Positions 16,110 to 26,752 of a stretch of DNA of 34,397 nt are shown piece after piece. Positions within the stretch are counted from its first letter, which is position 1, and each line of letters begins with the position of its first letter. Below the pieces are notes generated by a model that saw nothing but the letters and a program-made list of their open reading frames with translations, searched no databases and was not told where the DNA came from. The stretch is from Halococcus salsus (GTDB lineage Archaea > Halobacteriota > Halobacteria > Halobacteriales > Halococcaceae). Position numbers and translations under genes: made by a program. The stretch is taken from assembly GCF_009900715.1 (NCBI RefSeq), contig NZ_JAAAJC010000002.1, positions 383,094 to 417,490 on the forward strand, in the 5' to 3' direction.

Positions 16110-18125
16110 ATGGATCGACGGGGGTTCCTCGGCACGACCGCGGCGACCGGCGCGCTCTCGCTCGCGGGCTGTGCGGGCGTGACCGAGCTGGGTCGCCGCC
16201 CGGGTGCGAGCCTGGGCGGTGGAGCCCCCGACCGAACCGCGACCGAGGCGGGTTCGGGCGGGAAGGGTGACGCCGACGCCGCGGACTTCGTCTGGGCCGA
16301 GCAGGCGCTCTGGCGCGACGAACGGGTCCGCGAGAACCTCTTCGCGTTCGCGGGCCGCCACGACCTCGCGGTGGTCATCGCGAAGGCCGACGCCGGGATC
16401 GACGACGTGCCGGCCCTCGAAGCCGCGTTCGCCGTCGCCGAACGTCACGGCGTCGAGGCGTGGATCAACGTCGGCGTGCTCAAGTCGCTCGACGCGACCG
16501 CGTTCGTCGCGGACGGGGAGGCGCGTCGTCGACACCTCGACGGGCTCGCGACGGTCGCCGCGAGCTACGCCGACGCCTTTCCGAACGGTCGGGTCATACT
16601 CTGGCAGGAGGCTCCCGTCGGCGGCCGGTGGGTCGAGAGCGGGGCCTGGAACGACCAGGCCGTCTCGAACCTCGAACGCCTCGGGCCGCGGATCTTCGCC
16701 GACCAGCGGGAGCAGGTAGCCGAGGTCGCGCCCGAGGCCGCGGTCGGAATCTTCGTCCACTTCCCGTACCTCGTCGACAGCAAACAGCCGAAGACGTTCG
16801 TGGAGCTCACGGATGGTTTGCGGGCGCGCGACGCGTTGCCGGCGTTCACCTTCACCGACTTCTACCGGGGCTGGTACGCGAAGGACGTGGGTCCCGAACC
16901 GGCGAACCGGGCCGTCGAGAGCCTCGTGAGCAACGCCCGAACGGCGACCGACGGCCGGCCGGTGACGTTCCTCGGCCAGGCCCACACCATCGACCCGCGC
17001 TACACCCCCAGCAAACAGGACATCTGGATGGACCTCCGGGCGGCGCTCGGGGCGGGAGCCGAGGGGGTCGGCTGGTACGCCCGGACCGCCTACATCCCGA
17101 CCGAGCGGGGATTCGACCCGTTTCTCCCCAACCGCGGGCCGGCGGCGCGCGACGGACCCCACGCCAGCACGCTCACCTTCGCCCGCGACCGCTACCAGTA
17201 CGCCTACACCGCGCTCCGGTCGAAGCGCCGACGCGAGGGAGCCGGTTCGGGAAACGGATCGAAGACCGCTCCCATCGACCTCTGGCTCGTCGGCCGGGAT
17301 TTCTCGTTCTACGACCACCGACTCTCGGCCCGAACTCGTGACGGGGAGTGGACGTTCCTCGGGGACTTCGAGGGCTATCTCGACGGGAACTACCCCTACG
17401 GACGCGATGGCCGGTCCGTCTCGATCTTTCGAGGCCTCCCGCACGAGCGTTTCGCCCCGGACGGCCGGCTCGAATGCCGGGTGAAGACCCGGCCTCGAAG
17501 CGACGGTGCGCGTCTCTCGGCGGCCCTCGCGATGCCGGCGAACATCGCGTGCTTTCTCACCGAGGGAGCCGCCGCGGCCGTCGACCGTGACCTCGAACGG
17601 TTCAGCGCCGGCCACGCGACCGTCGACGAACCGCTGACGGCCGGCGACCCGACGACGGTCGCGCTCGACCTCGGAACCCCCGATCGATCGATGGAAGCGC
17701 TGGCCTTCCCGGACCACCGCGCACAGCGAAGGCGACTCCGTAGACTCGAATCGCGTTCCGACTTCTCCCCGGCCGAGGTCTTCGACCTCTGGGTACGCAC
17801 GGCGAGGGCGAACGATGCCCCCGATCCGAGCGCACTCTCGCTCGTGGGGGATTCGGGAACTCGGGGGCTCGGCGAGGCCAGCACGACCGTCTCAACGGTC
17901 CCCGACGGGTCGGTGTTCTACGGTCTCCCGCGCGACGCCCTCGGTCACGAGGACGGCTCCCCGTCGCTCGAACTCGCCGGCGACGCACGTGACCGCGTGT
18001 CGAGCGCGTACGCGATGCCCTACGCCGGCCTCGTGGCCTTCAGACCCGCAGGGACGGCGATGAGGGTGCTCGACACCGACCCCGAAGCCGCCCGAACGTA
18101 CGCCATCGCGGTCGTCGGGGAGTAG
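16110..18125 (+). CDS. Large Tat lipoprotein, possible TIM-barrel hydrolase-like fold
   Basis: I do not recognise a named family. Seen: a twin-arginine signal with lipobox (RRGFLG, then ALSLAGC, lipidated Cys21), so the 671-aa protein should be exported folded and anchored outside. A low-complexity Gly/Ala linker follows. Residues about 58-345 alternate strands and helices like a TIM barrel. The presumed strand ends are WINVGV, GRVILWQEAPVG, AVGIFVHFPYL, PAFTFTDFYRGWY, VTFLGQAHTIDP and GVGWYARTAYIP. Carboxylates and aromatics at strand ends resemble a glycoside-hydrolase-type cleft, but no catalytic pair can be assigned. The rest (350-671) is beta-rich, possibly carbohydrate-binding. Codon use and GC resemble neighbours. 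It lies between divergent serA and serB (57 bases downstream), with no obvious link to serine synthesis. Confidence 0.7.
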   Translation: MDRRGFLGTTAATGALSLAGCAGVTELGRRPGASLGGGAPDRTATEAGSGGKGDADAADFVWAEQALWRDERVRENLFAFAGRHDLAVVIAKADAGIDDVPALEAAFAVAERHGVEAWINVGVLKSLDATAFVADGEARRRHLDGLATVAASYADAFPNGRVILWQEAPVGGRWVESGAWNDQAVSNLERLGPRIFADQREQVAEVAPEAAVGIFVHFPYLVDSKQPKTFVELTDGLRARDALPAFTFTDFYRGWYAKDVGPEPANRAVESLVSNARTATDGRPVTFLGQAHTIDPRYTPSKQDIWMDLRAALGAGAEGVGWYARTAYIPTERGFDPFLPNRGPAARDGPHASTLTFARDRYQYAYTALRSKRRREGAGSGNGSKTAPIDLWLVGRDFSFYDHRLSARTRDGEWTFLGDFEGYLDGNYPYGRDGRSVSIFRGLPHERFAPDGRLECRVKTRPRSDGARLSAALAMPANIACFLTEGAAAAVDRDLERFSAGHATVDEPLTAGDPTTVALDLGTPDRSMEALAFPDHRAQRRRLRRLESRSDFSPAEVFDLWVRTARANDAPDPSALSLVGDSGTRGLGEASTTVSTVPDGSVFYGLPRDALGHEDGSPSLELAGDARDRVSSAYAMPYAGLVAFRPAGTAMRVLDTDPEAARTYAIAVVGE

Positions 18126-18182
18126 CTCCCGGACCGCTGCCCGACTCCAGTAGGTTGAACCCGCTCGACCCGAAGGGTGGGT

Positions 18183-18818
18183 ATGAACCTCGTCGCGTTC
18201 GATTTCGACGGGACGCTCTCGAACTCGGAGATGACGGTCCTGCTCGGCGAGCAGTGCGGGGTCGCCGACGAGATGGCGGCCATCACCGAGCGCGCGATGA
18301 ACGACGAGATCGAGTACGCCGAGAGCCTCCGCGAGCGCGTCGCGCTGCTCGAAGGACTCCCGGTCGAAGCCGTCGAAGCCGCCTTCGACGCGGTCGAACT
18401 CAACCCCGGTGCGGCCGACCTCGTCAACGTGCTCAACGACGCCGGCGTCGTCACGGCGGTCCTCACGGGCGGCTTCGGCCGGGGCGTCGAGCACGTCCTC
18501 GCCCGGAACGAGACCCCGGTCGACACCATCGTCGCGAACCAGCTCGAGTTCGACGGCGAGCGGCTCACCGGCGAGGTCAGCGGCCCGCTGGTCGAGGGGA
18601 CGAAGGACGACGCGCTCCGGACGGTGGCCGGAAACGCGGGGGTCGAGGTCGAGGACACGGTCGCGGTCGGCGACGGCGCGAACGACCTCCCGATGCTCCG
18701 CGTCGCGGGCCTCGCGGTTGGCTACAACCCGAAACCCGCCGTCGAACCCCACTGTGACGTCGTGGTCGAGTCGATGGCCGAGCTCCGCGACGTGCTCGAA
18801 GCGCGGGACGTTCTCTGA
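18183..18818 (+). CDS. serB: Phosphoserine phosphatase (HAD family)
   Basis: Removes phosphate from phosphoserine, the last step of serine synthesis. The HAD nucleophile and acid/base are Asp7 and Asp9 in FDFDGTLSNSEM, motif II is in VLTGGFGRG, and the Mg-binding motif is GDGANDLPML near residue 162. The length from the ATG at 18183 is 211 aa, the normal SerB size. A GTG two codons earlier is possible but adds nothing. Together with serA, 2.2 kb away and divergent, it gives the first and last enzyme of the phosphorylated pathway. A generic HAD phosphatase remains possible, but size, motifs and context favour SerB. Confidence 0.88.
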   Translation: MNLVAFDFDGTLSNSEMTVLLGEQCGVADEMAAITERAMNDEIEYAESLRERVALLEGLPVEAVEAAFDAVELNPGAADLVNVLNDAGVVTAVLTGGFGRGVEHVLARNETPVDTIVANQLEFDGERLTGEVSGPLVEGTKDDALRTVAGNAGVEVEDTVAVGDGANDLPMLRVAGLAVGYNPKPAVEPHCDVVVESMAELRDVLEARDVL

Positions 18819-18923
18819 ACGGAAGGTGGGCCGAGAGCGCACCGCTCCGTTGATAGTTCGGTGCCCGAGAGGAGAACGCCGTCCGTGGTATCAGGGCGAA
18901 ACGTCCGTCGTCCGGTCGGGGTT

Positions 18924-20156
18924 TCAGTCCCCGAACAGGCTGGCGTGGACCGGCGCGAACGCGGGTCCCGTCTCGGCCTCGGTGTCGGTGACGGCGCGGC
19001 CGGCGACCCCCGAATCGAGGAAGTCCCGGAGCGGCGGGCCGACGTTCTCGGGTTCGACGAGGAAGGCGTCGTGGCCGTGGTCGGAGTCGACGACGTGGTG
19101 GGCGACGTCGACGCCCGCCGTCCGGAAGGCCTCGGCGAGCGACTCGGACTGCTCGGTGGTGAAGTGCCAGTCGCCGGTGAAACTCATCACGAGCACCTCG
19201 CCCTCGAAGTTCGCGAGCGCGTCGGTCTCGGAGGCACAGCCCGCCGCGAGGTCGTAGTTGTCCATCGCGCGGGTGAGGTAGAGGTAGCTGTTGGCGTCGA
19301 AGCGCTCGACGAACTTCCCGGCCTGGTAGTCGAGATACGACTCCACGTCCCGGTACGGGAAGAAGCCGGCGGCGGGGTCGACGGGGAAGTCGTCGCGAAC
19401 CGCGCCCCGACCCGCGGCGCGCCGGCCGAACTTCCGCTCCATCGAGTCCTTCGAGAGGTACATCACGTGTCCGATCTGGCGGGCGAGCGAGAGGCCGTCG
19501 TCGGGTTCGGTAGCGCCGTAGTAGTCACCGCCGTTCCAGTGTTCGTCGGTCGTGATCGCCCGGCGCGCCACCCCGTCAAGCGCCACGCACTGCGGGTCGA
19601 GCCGTGCGGCCGCCGCGACGGGCACCACTCGGTCGACCATCTCGGGATAGCGCTTGGCCCAGTCGAGCGCGTTCATCCCGCCGACCGACCCGCCGACCAC
19701 CGCCTGCAGGTGGTCGACCCCGAGATGGTCGAGCAGTCGACGCTGGGCACGCGTCCAGTCCGCGACGGTGACCGCCGGGAAGTCGGTACCGTAGGGCTCG
19801 CCCGTCTCGGGATTCGTCGAGGCTGGGCCGGAGGAGCCGTAACAGGAGCCGGGGACGTTCACACAGACCACGAACCGCTCGGTGGTGTCGATGGCCTTGC
19901 CCGGGCCGACGACGTCGTCCCACCACGCTCGGGCTTGGTCCATCCCGCCGCGCACCGCTTCCGACGAACCACCCGCGCCGTCCGTCGCGCTCCGCCCCGC
20001 TCGCGCGACGTGCTGGCTGCCGGTGAGGGCGTGACAGACCAGAACCACATTGTCGCCGGTGAACTCCCCGTAGGACTCGTAGGCGAGTTCGAGTTCCGGG
20101 ATGGACTCGCCGCACTCGAAGCGAAAGGCCCCGAGCGAAACCGTCTCGCGCGTCAT
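18924..20156 (-). CDS. metX: Homoserine O-acetyltransferase (MetX family)
   Basis: Alpha/beta-hydrolase-fold acyltransferase that activates homoserine for methionine synthesis. The nucleophile is Ser157 in [15 protein letters not shown], and the C-terminal [14 protein letters not shown] carries the catalytic His362. The length of 410 aa is slightly above the family average because of acidic insertions (residues 50-75). MetX enzymes use acetyl- or succinyl-CoA, and the choice depends on residues I cannot assign with certainty here. The neighbour metY, an O-acetylhomoserine enzyme, favours acetyl. The ATG overlaps the metY stop (ATGA), so metY-metX forms one operon, with metY translated first. 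Confidence 0.93.
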   Translation of the reverse strand: MTRETVSLGAFRFECGESIPELELAYESYGEFTGDNVVLVCHALTGSQHVARAGRSATDGAGGSSEAVRGGMDQARAWWDDVVGPGKAIDTTERFVVCVNVPGSCYGSSGPASTNPETGEPYGTDFPAVTVADWTRAQRRLLDHLGVDHLQAVVGGSVGGMNALDWAKRYPEMVDRVVPVAAAARLDPQCVALDGVARRAITTDEHWNGGDYYGATEPDDGLSLARQIGHVMYLSKDSMERKFGRRAAGRGAVRDDFPVDPAAGFFPYRDVESYLDYQAGKFVERFDANSYLYLTRAMDNYDLAAGCASETDALANFEGEVLVMSFTGDWHFTTEQSESLAEAFRTAGVDVAHHVVDSDHGHDAFLVEPENVGPPLRDFLDSGVAGRAVTDTEAETGPAFAPVHASLFGD

Positions 20157-21436
20157 TCTATCGCCCCTTCGAGGTCGGCGACGATATCTTCGGCGTTTTC
20201 GATCCCGACCGAGAGCCGCACGAGGTCGGGGGTCACGCCCGAGGCGCGCTGGTCTTCCGCCGAGAGCTGGGCGTGGGTCGTGCTCGCGGGGTGGATCACG
20301 AGGGTCTTCGCGTCGCCGACGTTCGCGAGGAAGCTCGCGAGGTCGACGTCCTCACACAGCTGCTTGCCGGCCTCGTAGCCACCGGCGAGCCCGAAGGCGA
20401 TCATTCCGCCAAAGCCGCCGTCGAGGTACTCGTTCGCGTTGGCGTGAGTCTCGTGGCTTTCGAGACCGGGATAGGCCACCCACTCGACCGCGTCGTGCGA
20501 GTCGAGGAACGTCGCCACCTGGTGTGCGTTCTCGGAGTGGCGCTCCATCCGGAGGTCGAGCGTTTCGAGCCCCTGGAGGGTGAGCCACGCGTCGAACGGT
20601 GACTGGCCGTCACCGAGGCTCCGGACCGCGCGCTGGCGGGCGGCGGCGGTGAACGCCCGCTCGCCGAAGCTCTCGGCGAAGTTCCGACCGTGGAAGGCGG
20701 GGTTCTCACCACCGATCTCGGGGTACTTCTCGGGGTAGTCGGCCCAGGGGAACGAGCCGCCGTCGACCAGCGCGCCGCCGATGGTCGTCCCGGAGCCGTG
20801 GAGCCACTTCGTCGTCGACTCCCAGACGAGGTCCGCGCCGCGTTCGAGCGGTCGACAGAGCGCGGGCGTCGCGAACGTGTTGTCGACCAGGAGCGGCACC
20901 CCGTTGTCGTGAGCCACCTCGGCGATGGCGTCGAGGTCGGGCGTCACCAACGAGGGGTTGCCGATCGTCTCGCAGTGGACGTAGGCGGTGTCCTCGTCGA
21001 TGGCTTCGTCGTAGGCGGCGGGGTCGAGGGTATCGACGAATCGGGCCTCGATCCCCCGCCGGCGCGCGGTGTGCGAGAGGTAGGCGTGCGTACCCCCGTA
21101 GATCGACGCGGCGCTCACGACGTTGTCGCCCACCCCGCAGAGCACGAGCGTCGCGGCGTCGAGCGCCGCCATCCCCGAGGCGGTACAGAGCGCGCCAACC
21201 CCGCCTTCGAGGTCGGCGAGGCGGCGTTCGAGGAGCGAAACTGTGGGGTTCGAGATCCGCGAGTAGATGTCGCCCTCGGCCTCGAGCGCGTAGAGGTCGG
21301 CGGCGCGGTCGGCGTCCGAGAAGGTGTACGAGGTAGTCTGATACAGCGGCGGTGCGCGGGAGCCCGTGGCCGCGTCCGCGTCCTGGCCCGCGTGGACACA
21401 GCGCGTCCCGAAGCCCCGGCCTTCGGCGTCACTCAT
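20153..21436 (-). CDS. metY: O-acetylhomoserine sulfhydrylase (aminocarboxypropyltransferase)
   Basis: PLP enzyme of the Cys/Met metabolism family that replaces the acetyl group of O-acetylhomoserine with sulfide to form homocysteine. The PLP lysine is Lys210 in [16 protein letters not shown]. The family regions [20 protein letters not shown] and the active-site segment VDNTFATP are present. The ATG at 21436 ([17 protein letters not shown]) gives 427 aa, typical for MetY. An ATG nine codons upstream would fall next to the TATA box, so it is not used. The 427-aa size and N-terminal GTRCVHAG separate it from shorter cystathionine gamma-synthases, although the two are related. It is the first gene of the metY-metX operon. 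Confidence 0.92.
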   Translation of the reverse strand: MSDAEGRGFGTRCVHAGQDADAATGSRAPPLYQTTSYTFSDADRAADLYALEAEGDIYSRISNPTVSLLERRLADLEGGVGALCTASGMAALDAATLVLCGVGDNVVSAASIYGGTHAYLSHTARRRGIEARFVDTLDPAAYDEAIDEDTAYVHCETIGNPSLVTPDLDAIAEVAHDNGVPLLVDNTFATPALCRPLERGADLVWESTTKWLHGSGTTIGGALVDGGSFPWADYPEKYPEIGGENPAFHGRNFAESFGERAFTAAARQRAVRSLGDGQSPFDAWLTLQGLETLDLRMERHSENAHQVATFLDSHDAVEWVAYPGLESHETHANANEYLDGGFGGMIAFGLAGGYEAGKQLCEDVDLASFLANVGDAKTLVIHPASTTHAQLSAEDQRASGVTPDLVRLSVGIENAEDIVADLEGAIE

Positions 21437-21463
21437 GTGTACGGTGCATATATCGCCAGCCAT

Positions 21464-21469
21464 CTATAA
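21464..21469 (-). promoter_or_regulatory. TATA box of metY-metX
   Basis: On the minus strand TTATAG lies about 30 bases before the ATG at 21436, giving a leaderless or nearly leaderless transcript. It also decides the metY start, since the upstream ATG at 21463 would lie before the transcription start. Confidence 0.6.
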
Positions 21470-21480
21470 CCACGAGTTAC

Positions 21481-21953
21481 GGCAAGTCTCGCCGCCCACT
21501 TTTTTAGGCGGGGGGATCGGACCGCTTCGCGGTCCTCAACCCCCGCCCAAAAACCTGGACTAAAAAGCTGCTCGCTCGCTTCGTTCGCTCGCAGTACAAC
21601 CACCATCTTTCCGCAACCGCTACACACCACCACGACCGGCTGTGCTCCCTGTTCATTTCCCTCGCGAGAGCTTCGCCTCGTGCAGATGCAATCGCTGACA
21701 TCTCCGAAACCGCCCCGCGACGGCCACACGCCTCCCCAGCCGATTCACGTCACTCGTTTCACTCGCTCCGTTCATCCCTCGCACAGTGTCCACGACCGGC
21801 CCTCACTGTTGTTCGGACCGCTCGCGAGCGCGCGCCACCGCGGTCGAAACCGCATCCGGATGGCTCCGTAGTGCTTTCAGAACCCCAGACACTCCCGTCG
21901 CCGTTTGCGTGTGCCAGCACGCTGCCTATCCGCCCGGGGATACGAATGGTGGT
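21481..21953. other. Gene-free stretch with nested inverted repeats and pyrimidine tracts
   Basis: No credible gene is visible. The part nearest metY holds a composite hairpin (listed separately). It is followed by a pyrimidine-rich, mirror-like tract (GCTCGCTT-CG-TTCGCTCG, about 21574-21591), the 8-base palindrome CTCGCGAG at 21661-21668, and a tract with CACTCG-TTTCACTCGC around 21750. CCACGACCGGC occurs at 21630-21640 and 21790-21800, and GTTCAT..CCCTCG near 21651 and 21770, suggesting an old internal duplication. Short minus-strand frames exist here, one reading into the metY promoter, but their composition is unlike the neighbours. I recall similar sequence recurring between genes in haloarchaea, but cannot verify it. 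The origin may be a decayed mobile element or repeat. Confidence 0.55.
21500..21553. repeat. Composite inverted repeat (possible strong hairpin)
   Basis: An inner stem GGACCGC/GCGGTCC (21519-21525 with 21529-21535, loop TTC) sits inside an outer stem GGCGGGGG/CCCCCGCC (21507-21514 with 21540-21547). It is framed by TTTTTT (21500-21505) and AAAAA (21549-21553), which can pair in turn. The symmetry means it could act as a terminator or processing site in either direction. It lies upstream of metY, outside its expected transcript. Confidence 0.7.
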
Positions 21954-22397
21954 ATGAGCGACGACACAGCCGAGAGAGCGATCGAGCGGGGGCTCGACGC
22001 CTACTTCGCGGGCGACACCGTGGCCGACCTGCTCGAAAGCATCGACATCGACGCGCTGGTGGAGGGCGCACCGCTCGACGACGCGGTCGAGTACGAACGG
22101 CTCGGGAAGGCCCTCGGTGCGATACTCGGTCGGGCGGCCGCCCGTGGCGTCAGCAACACCAGCCTCTTCGGCCGGATCGTCCGCGAGTCCGTCGGCAGCG
22201 AGGTCGGCGGCCGGGTCGGCGAGGTCGCGGTCTCGGCGTTCGTCGAGTACACCAACCCGCAGGAACTCGTCGAGGACCTCCAGGGTGCGGTCGACCCCGA
22301 ACAGCTCGACGAGTTCGCGGTGGAGTCCGACGACGCCGCCCCCACCGACGAGTCCGACTGGACGACGATCGACGTCGAACACGCCGACGAAGAGTAG
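21954..22397 (+). CDS. Unknown acidic protein, 147 aa
   Basis: I do not recognise this family. From the ATG at 21954 the protein starts MSDDTAERAIERGLDAYFAG. It is acidic and mostly helical, with a Gly/Ala-rich central part (ERLGKALGAILGRAAARG, then ESVGSEVGGRVGEVAVSAF) and a disordered acidic tail ending DVEHADEE. There is no signal peptide, membrane segment, or cysteine/histidine cluster. Codon use is like that of the neighbours, which supports a real gene, whereas the upstream extension of this frame to 21786 lies in the odd gene-free stretch and is rejected. CCTATC about 26 bases before the ATG could be a TATA box for a leaderless transcript. It is convergent with the aminotransferase gene after 6 bases. 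Confidence 0.7.
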   Translation: MSDDTAERAIERGLDAYFAGDTVADLLESIDIDALVEGAPLDDAVEYERLGKALGAILGRAAARGVSNTSLFGRIVRESVGSEVGGRVGEVAVSAFVEYTNPQELVEDLQGAVDPEQLDEFAVESDDAAPTDESDWTTIDVEHADEE

Positions 22398-22403
22398 CGA
22401 CGA

Positions 22404-23573
22404 CTACAGTTCGTTTCGCGCGGCGTCGAGACCGGCCTCGACATCGGCGTCGAAACCCACGTCCGAGAGCGCCTCGCCGACGGTACGAATCCCACGGAGT
22501 ACTTGGTCGTCGGCGTGGTGACCCATGTTGCTCACCCGGAAGATCTCGCCACCGAGGTGGCCCTGTCCGCCGCTGATCGAGACGTTCCGCTCCGAGACGG
22601 CCCCGAAGAACTCCTCGGGTGCCTCCCGGACCGAGTCGGGAAGCGAGACCGACGTGACGGTGTTCGAGTAGTCGCTGGCCCCGTCGAGGTCGGGGAACTT
22701 CTCGAGCCCCATCGCCGAGAAGCCCTCGCGGAAGGCCGCCGCCTGAGCGCGGTGACGGGCGATCCGAGTCTCCATCCCCTCCGATTCGATCTCCTCGACC
22801 GCCACCGCGAGCGCCCGGAAGAGCGGGACGGCACTCGTGAACGGTGTCTGGTCGTCCGCGGCCTTGTCGAGGTGCCGCGGCAGGTCGGCGTAGAACGGCC
22901 CGCGCTCGCCGTCGAGGTGGGCTTCGGCATCCTCGGCCACGTAGACTGCACTGAGACCCGGCGGTGCCGCGAGCGCCTTCTGCGCGTCGGTGACCGCGAT
23001 GTCGACGTTCCACGCGTCGGGTCGAAAGACGTCCCCGCCGACCGAGGTCACGCCGTCGACCACGAACCGGGCGTCGTTTTCGGTGGCCAGCTCCCCGACC
23101 GCTTCGACTGGGTTCAAGATTCCCGTACTCGTCTCGTTGTGGACCATCGTCACCAGCGCGGTGTCGTCGGTGACGGCCGCCTCGATCGCGTCGAGATCGA
23201 AACAGCCCCCCCACTCGGCTTCGATCCGGGTGGTGTCGGCGTAGCGCTCGGCGATCCGGGCGAAGCGCCGTCCGAACTTGCCGTTGACGAGCGCCACGAC
23301 CTCGTCCTCGGGGTCGACGAGGTTCGAGACCGCCGCCTCCATCCCGAGGCTCGCGGTGCCGTTGAGCACCAAACCCGTACCCGCCGCGTCGTTCGCTCTG
23401 CCGTCGGGCGTCGAGTGCTCGAAGACGTACTCGATCCCCGATTGGGCGCGGGCGTAGACGTCCTCGAAGTCGGCCGAGCGGTGCGAGACCATCGGCGCGT
23501 CCATCGACTCTCGAACCGCGTCGGTGACGGGTACCGGGCCGGGATTCAGGAGCAGAAACTCGTCGTCGCTCAT
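22404..23573 (-). CDS. Class V aminotransferase (alanine-glyoxylate / serine-pyruvate / phosphoserine type)
   Basis: PLP-dependent aminotransferase of fold type I, class V, 389 aa. The N-terminus FLLLNPGPVPVTDAV and MVSHRSADFEDV are characteristic of the alanine-glyoxylate/serine-pyruvate group. The PLP lysine is Lys199 in VTDAQKALAAPPGLS, and the cofactor aspartate is in FVVDGVTSVGGD. In Methanococcales a related enzyme was shown to make phosphoserine from phosphohydroxypyruvate. With serA and serB 6.4 and 3.6 kb away, and no classical SerC in the window, this protein may fill that step. Automatic annotation would name it alanine-glyoxylate aminotransferase. A CTTATG box at 23602-23607 lies about 31 bases before the ATG. 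It is divergent from ligA. Confidence 0.85.
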   Translation of the reverse strand: MSDDEFLLLNPGPVPVTDAVRESMDAPMVSHRSADFEDVYARAQSGIEYVFEHSTPDGRANDAAGTGLVLNGTASLGMEAAVSNLVDPEDEVVALVNGKFGRRFARIAERYADTTRIEAEWGGCFDLDAIEAAVTDDTALVTMVHNETSTGILNPVEAVGELATENDARFVVDGVTSVGGDVFRPDAWNVDIAVTDAQKALAAPPGLSAVYVAEDAEAHLDGERGPFYADLPRHLDKAADDQTPFTSAVPLFRALAVAVEEIESEGMETRIARHRAQAAAFREGFSAMGLEKFPDLDGASDYSNTVTSVSLPDSVREAPEEFFGAVSERNVSISGGQGHLGGEIFRVSNMGHHADDQVLRGIRTVGEALSDVGFDADVEAGLDAARNEL

Positions 23574-23602
23574 GGCCGAGCGTCGGGTCCCCCCTCACAT
23601 AA

Positions 23603-25897
<2,295 letters not shown>

Positions 25898-25906
25898 GTC
25901 CGTGGC

Positions 25907-26752
25907 TTAGAGGTCCGTGCCGTTGAATCGGAGATATCCGAGGGCTATCGGAACGACGATCCACGCCGCGAGGACCACGAACCCGAACCAGTTCTGGAGG
26001 TAGATCGGTGGGCTGTCGAGGGCGGTTGCGATACCGCTGATCGAGGGGATCACCGCCGCCGCGGCGGAGGTGAACGCGGTCTGGGGGTTGAGCAACGAGA
26101 AGAACAGTTGCCAGTTCGGGGGCTGGGCGAGGCTCGGGAGCGAGAACCCGTTGATGACGTATCGCACGACGGTCGGGATGAGCCCCCAGACGAACTGAAA
26201 TAGGAGGTAGAGACCGCCCGCTCCGAGAAGGGCCCACGTCGTCGAACGCACGCCCGCCGAGAACCCGGTCGCGATCGCGATGAAGACGACCCCGAGGACC
26301 ATCGCGAGGACGGTGTAGGTCAAGAACGTCCCGACCTCGAACGATGAGTAGACCGCGACACCCACGACTGCAGCCACCACGAACCCGATGAGCGTCGAGA
26401 CGGCCACCACCGCGGAGCGCCCGACGAGCTTGCCGATCACCACGTCCCGGCGGGTGTGTGGCAGCCCCAACAGGAGTTTGAGGCTGCCGGAGTCACGCTC
26501 GCCGACGATCGATTTGTAGCCCACGACGAGCCCGATCAACGGGATCAAGAGCGTGGTCGAGCCGCCCATGGCGGTCAACAGCACGCCCGTCGTCGCGGTG
26601 TCGACGGTCGGTCCGAGCAGCAAACCGAGGAGCGACGGGAGTGCGAGGGTGAACCCCCCCGCGAACACCACGAACACCACCGTCAACCCGATCAGCCACC
26701 GCGACCGGATCGCGTCCTGGAACTCCTTCTTCGCGACGGTGAGCGAGCTCAC
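25907..26752 (-). CDS. ABC-2 type transporter permease
   Basis: A 281-aa membrane protein with about six helices, the membrane half of an ABC exporter. The N-terminus SSLTVAKKEFQDAIRSRWL is typical of the ABC-2/NosY-like permeases of archaea, where a basic amphipathic segment precedes helix 1. The cytoplasmic segment YKSIVGERDSGSLKLLLGLP between helices 2 and 3 is the family's conserved loop that meets the ATPase. It starts with GTG at 26752, which overlaps the ATPase stop in a GTGA. The cargo is unknown. It ends 9 bases from the convergent ligA stop, leaving little room for a separate terminator. Confidence 0.88.
   Translation of the reverse strand: MSSLTVAKKEFQDAIRSRWLIGLTVVFVVFAGGFTLALPSLLGLLLGPTVDTATTGVLLTAMGGSTTLLIPLIGLVVGYKSIVGERDSGSLKLLLGLPHTRRDVVIGKLVGRSAVVAVSTLIGFVVAAVVGVAVYSSFEVGTFLTYTVLAMVLGVVFIAIATGFSAGVRSTTWALLGAGGLYLLFQFVWGLIPTVVRYVINGFSLPSLAQPPNWQLFFSLLNPQTAFTSAAAAVIPSISGIATALDSPPIYLQNWFGFVVLAAWIVVPIALGYLRFNGTDL

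Noticed and set aside
15980..16378. N-terminal extension of serA
   Set aside because: Low-complexity sequence that overlaps the divergent lipoprotein gene and its promoter; the ATG at 15979 matches the family start and a TATA-like box.
21568..21594. Apparent hairpin CTGC...GCAG in the pyrimidine tract
   Set aside because: Only the outer four bases pair; the inside is a mirror repeat, which does not form a stem.
21433..21729. 98-codon minus-strand frame in the gene-free stretch
   Set aside because: It reads through the metY promoter and ends only 3 bases from the metY ATG; its composition differs from neighbours and no start signal is present. Frames of this sort arise from the repeats themselves.
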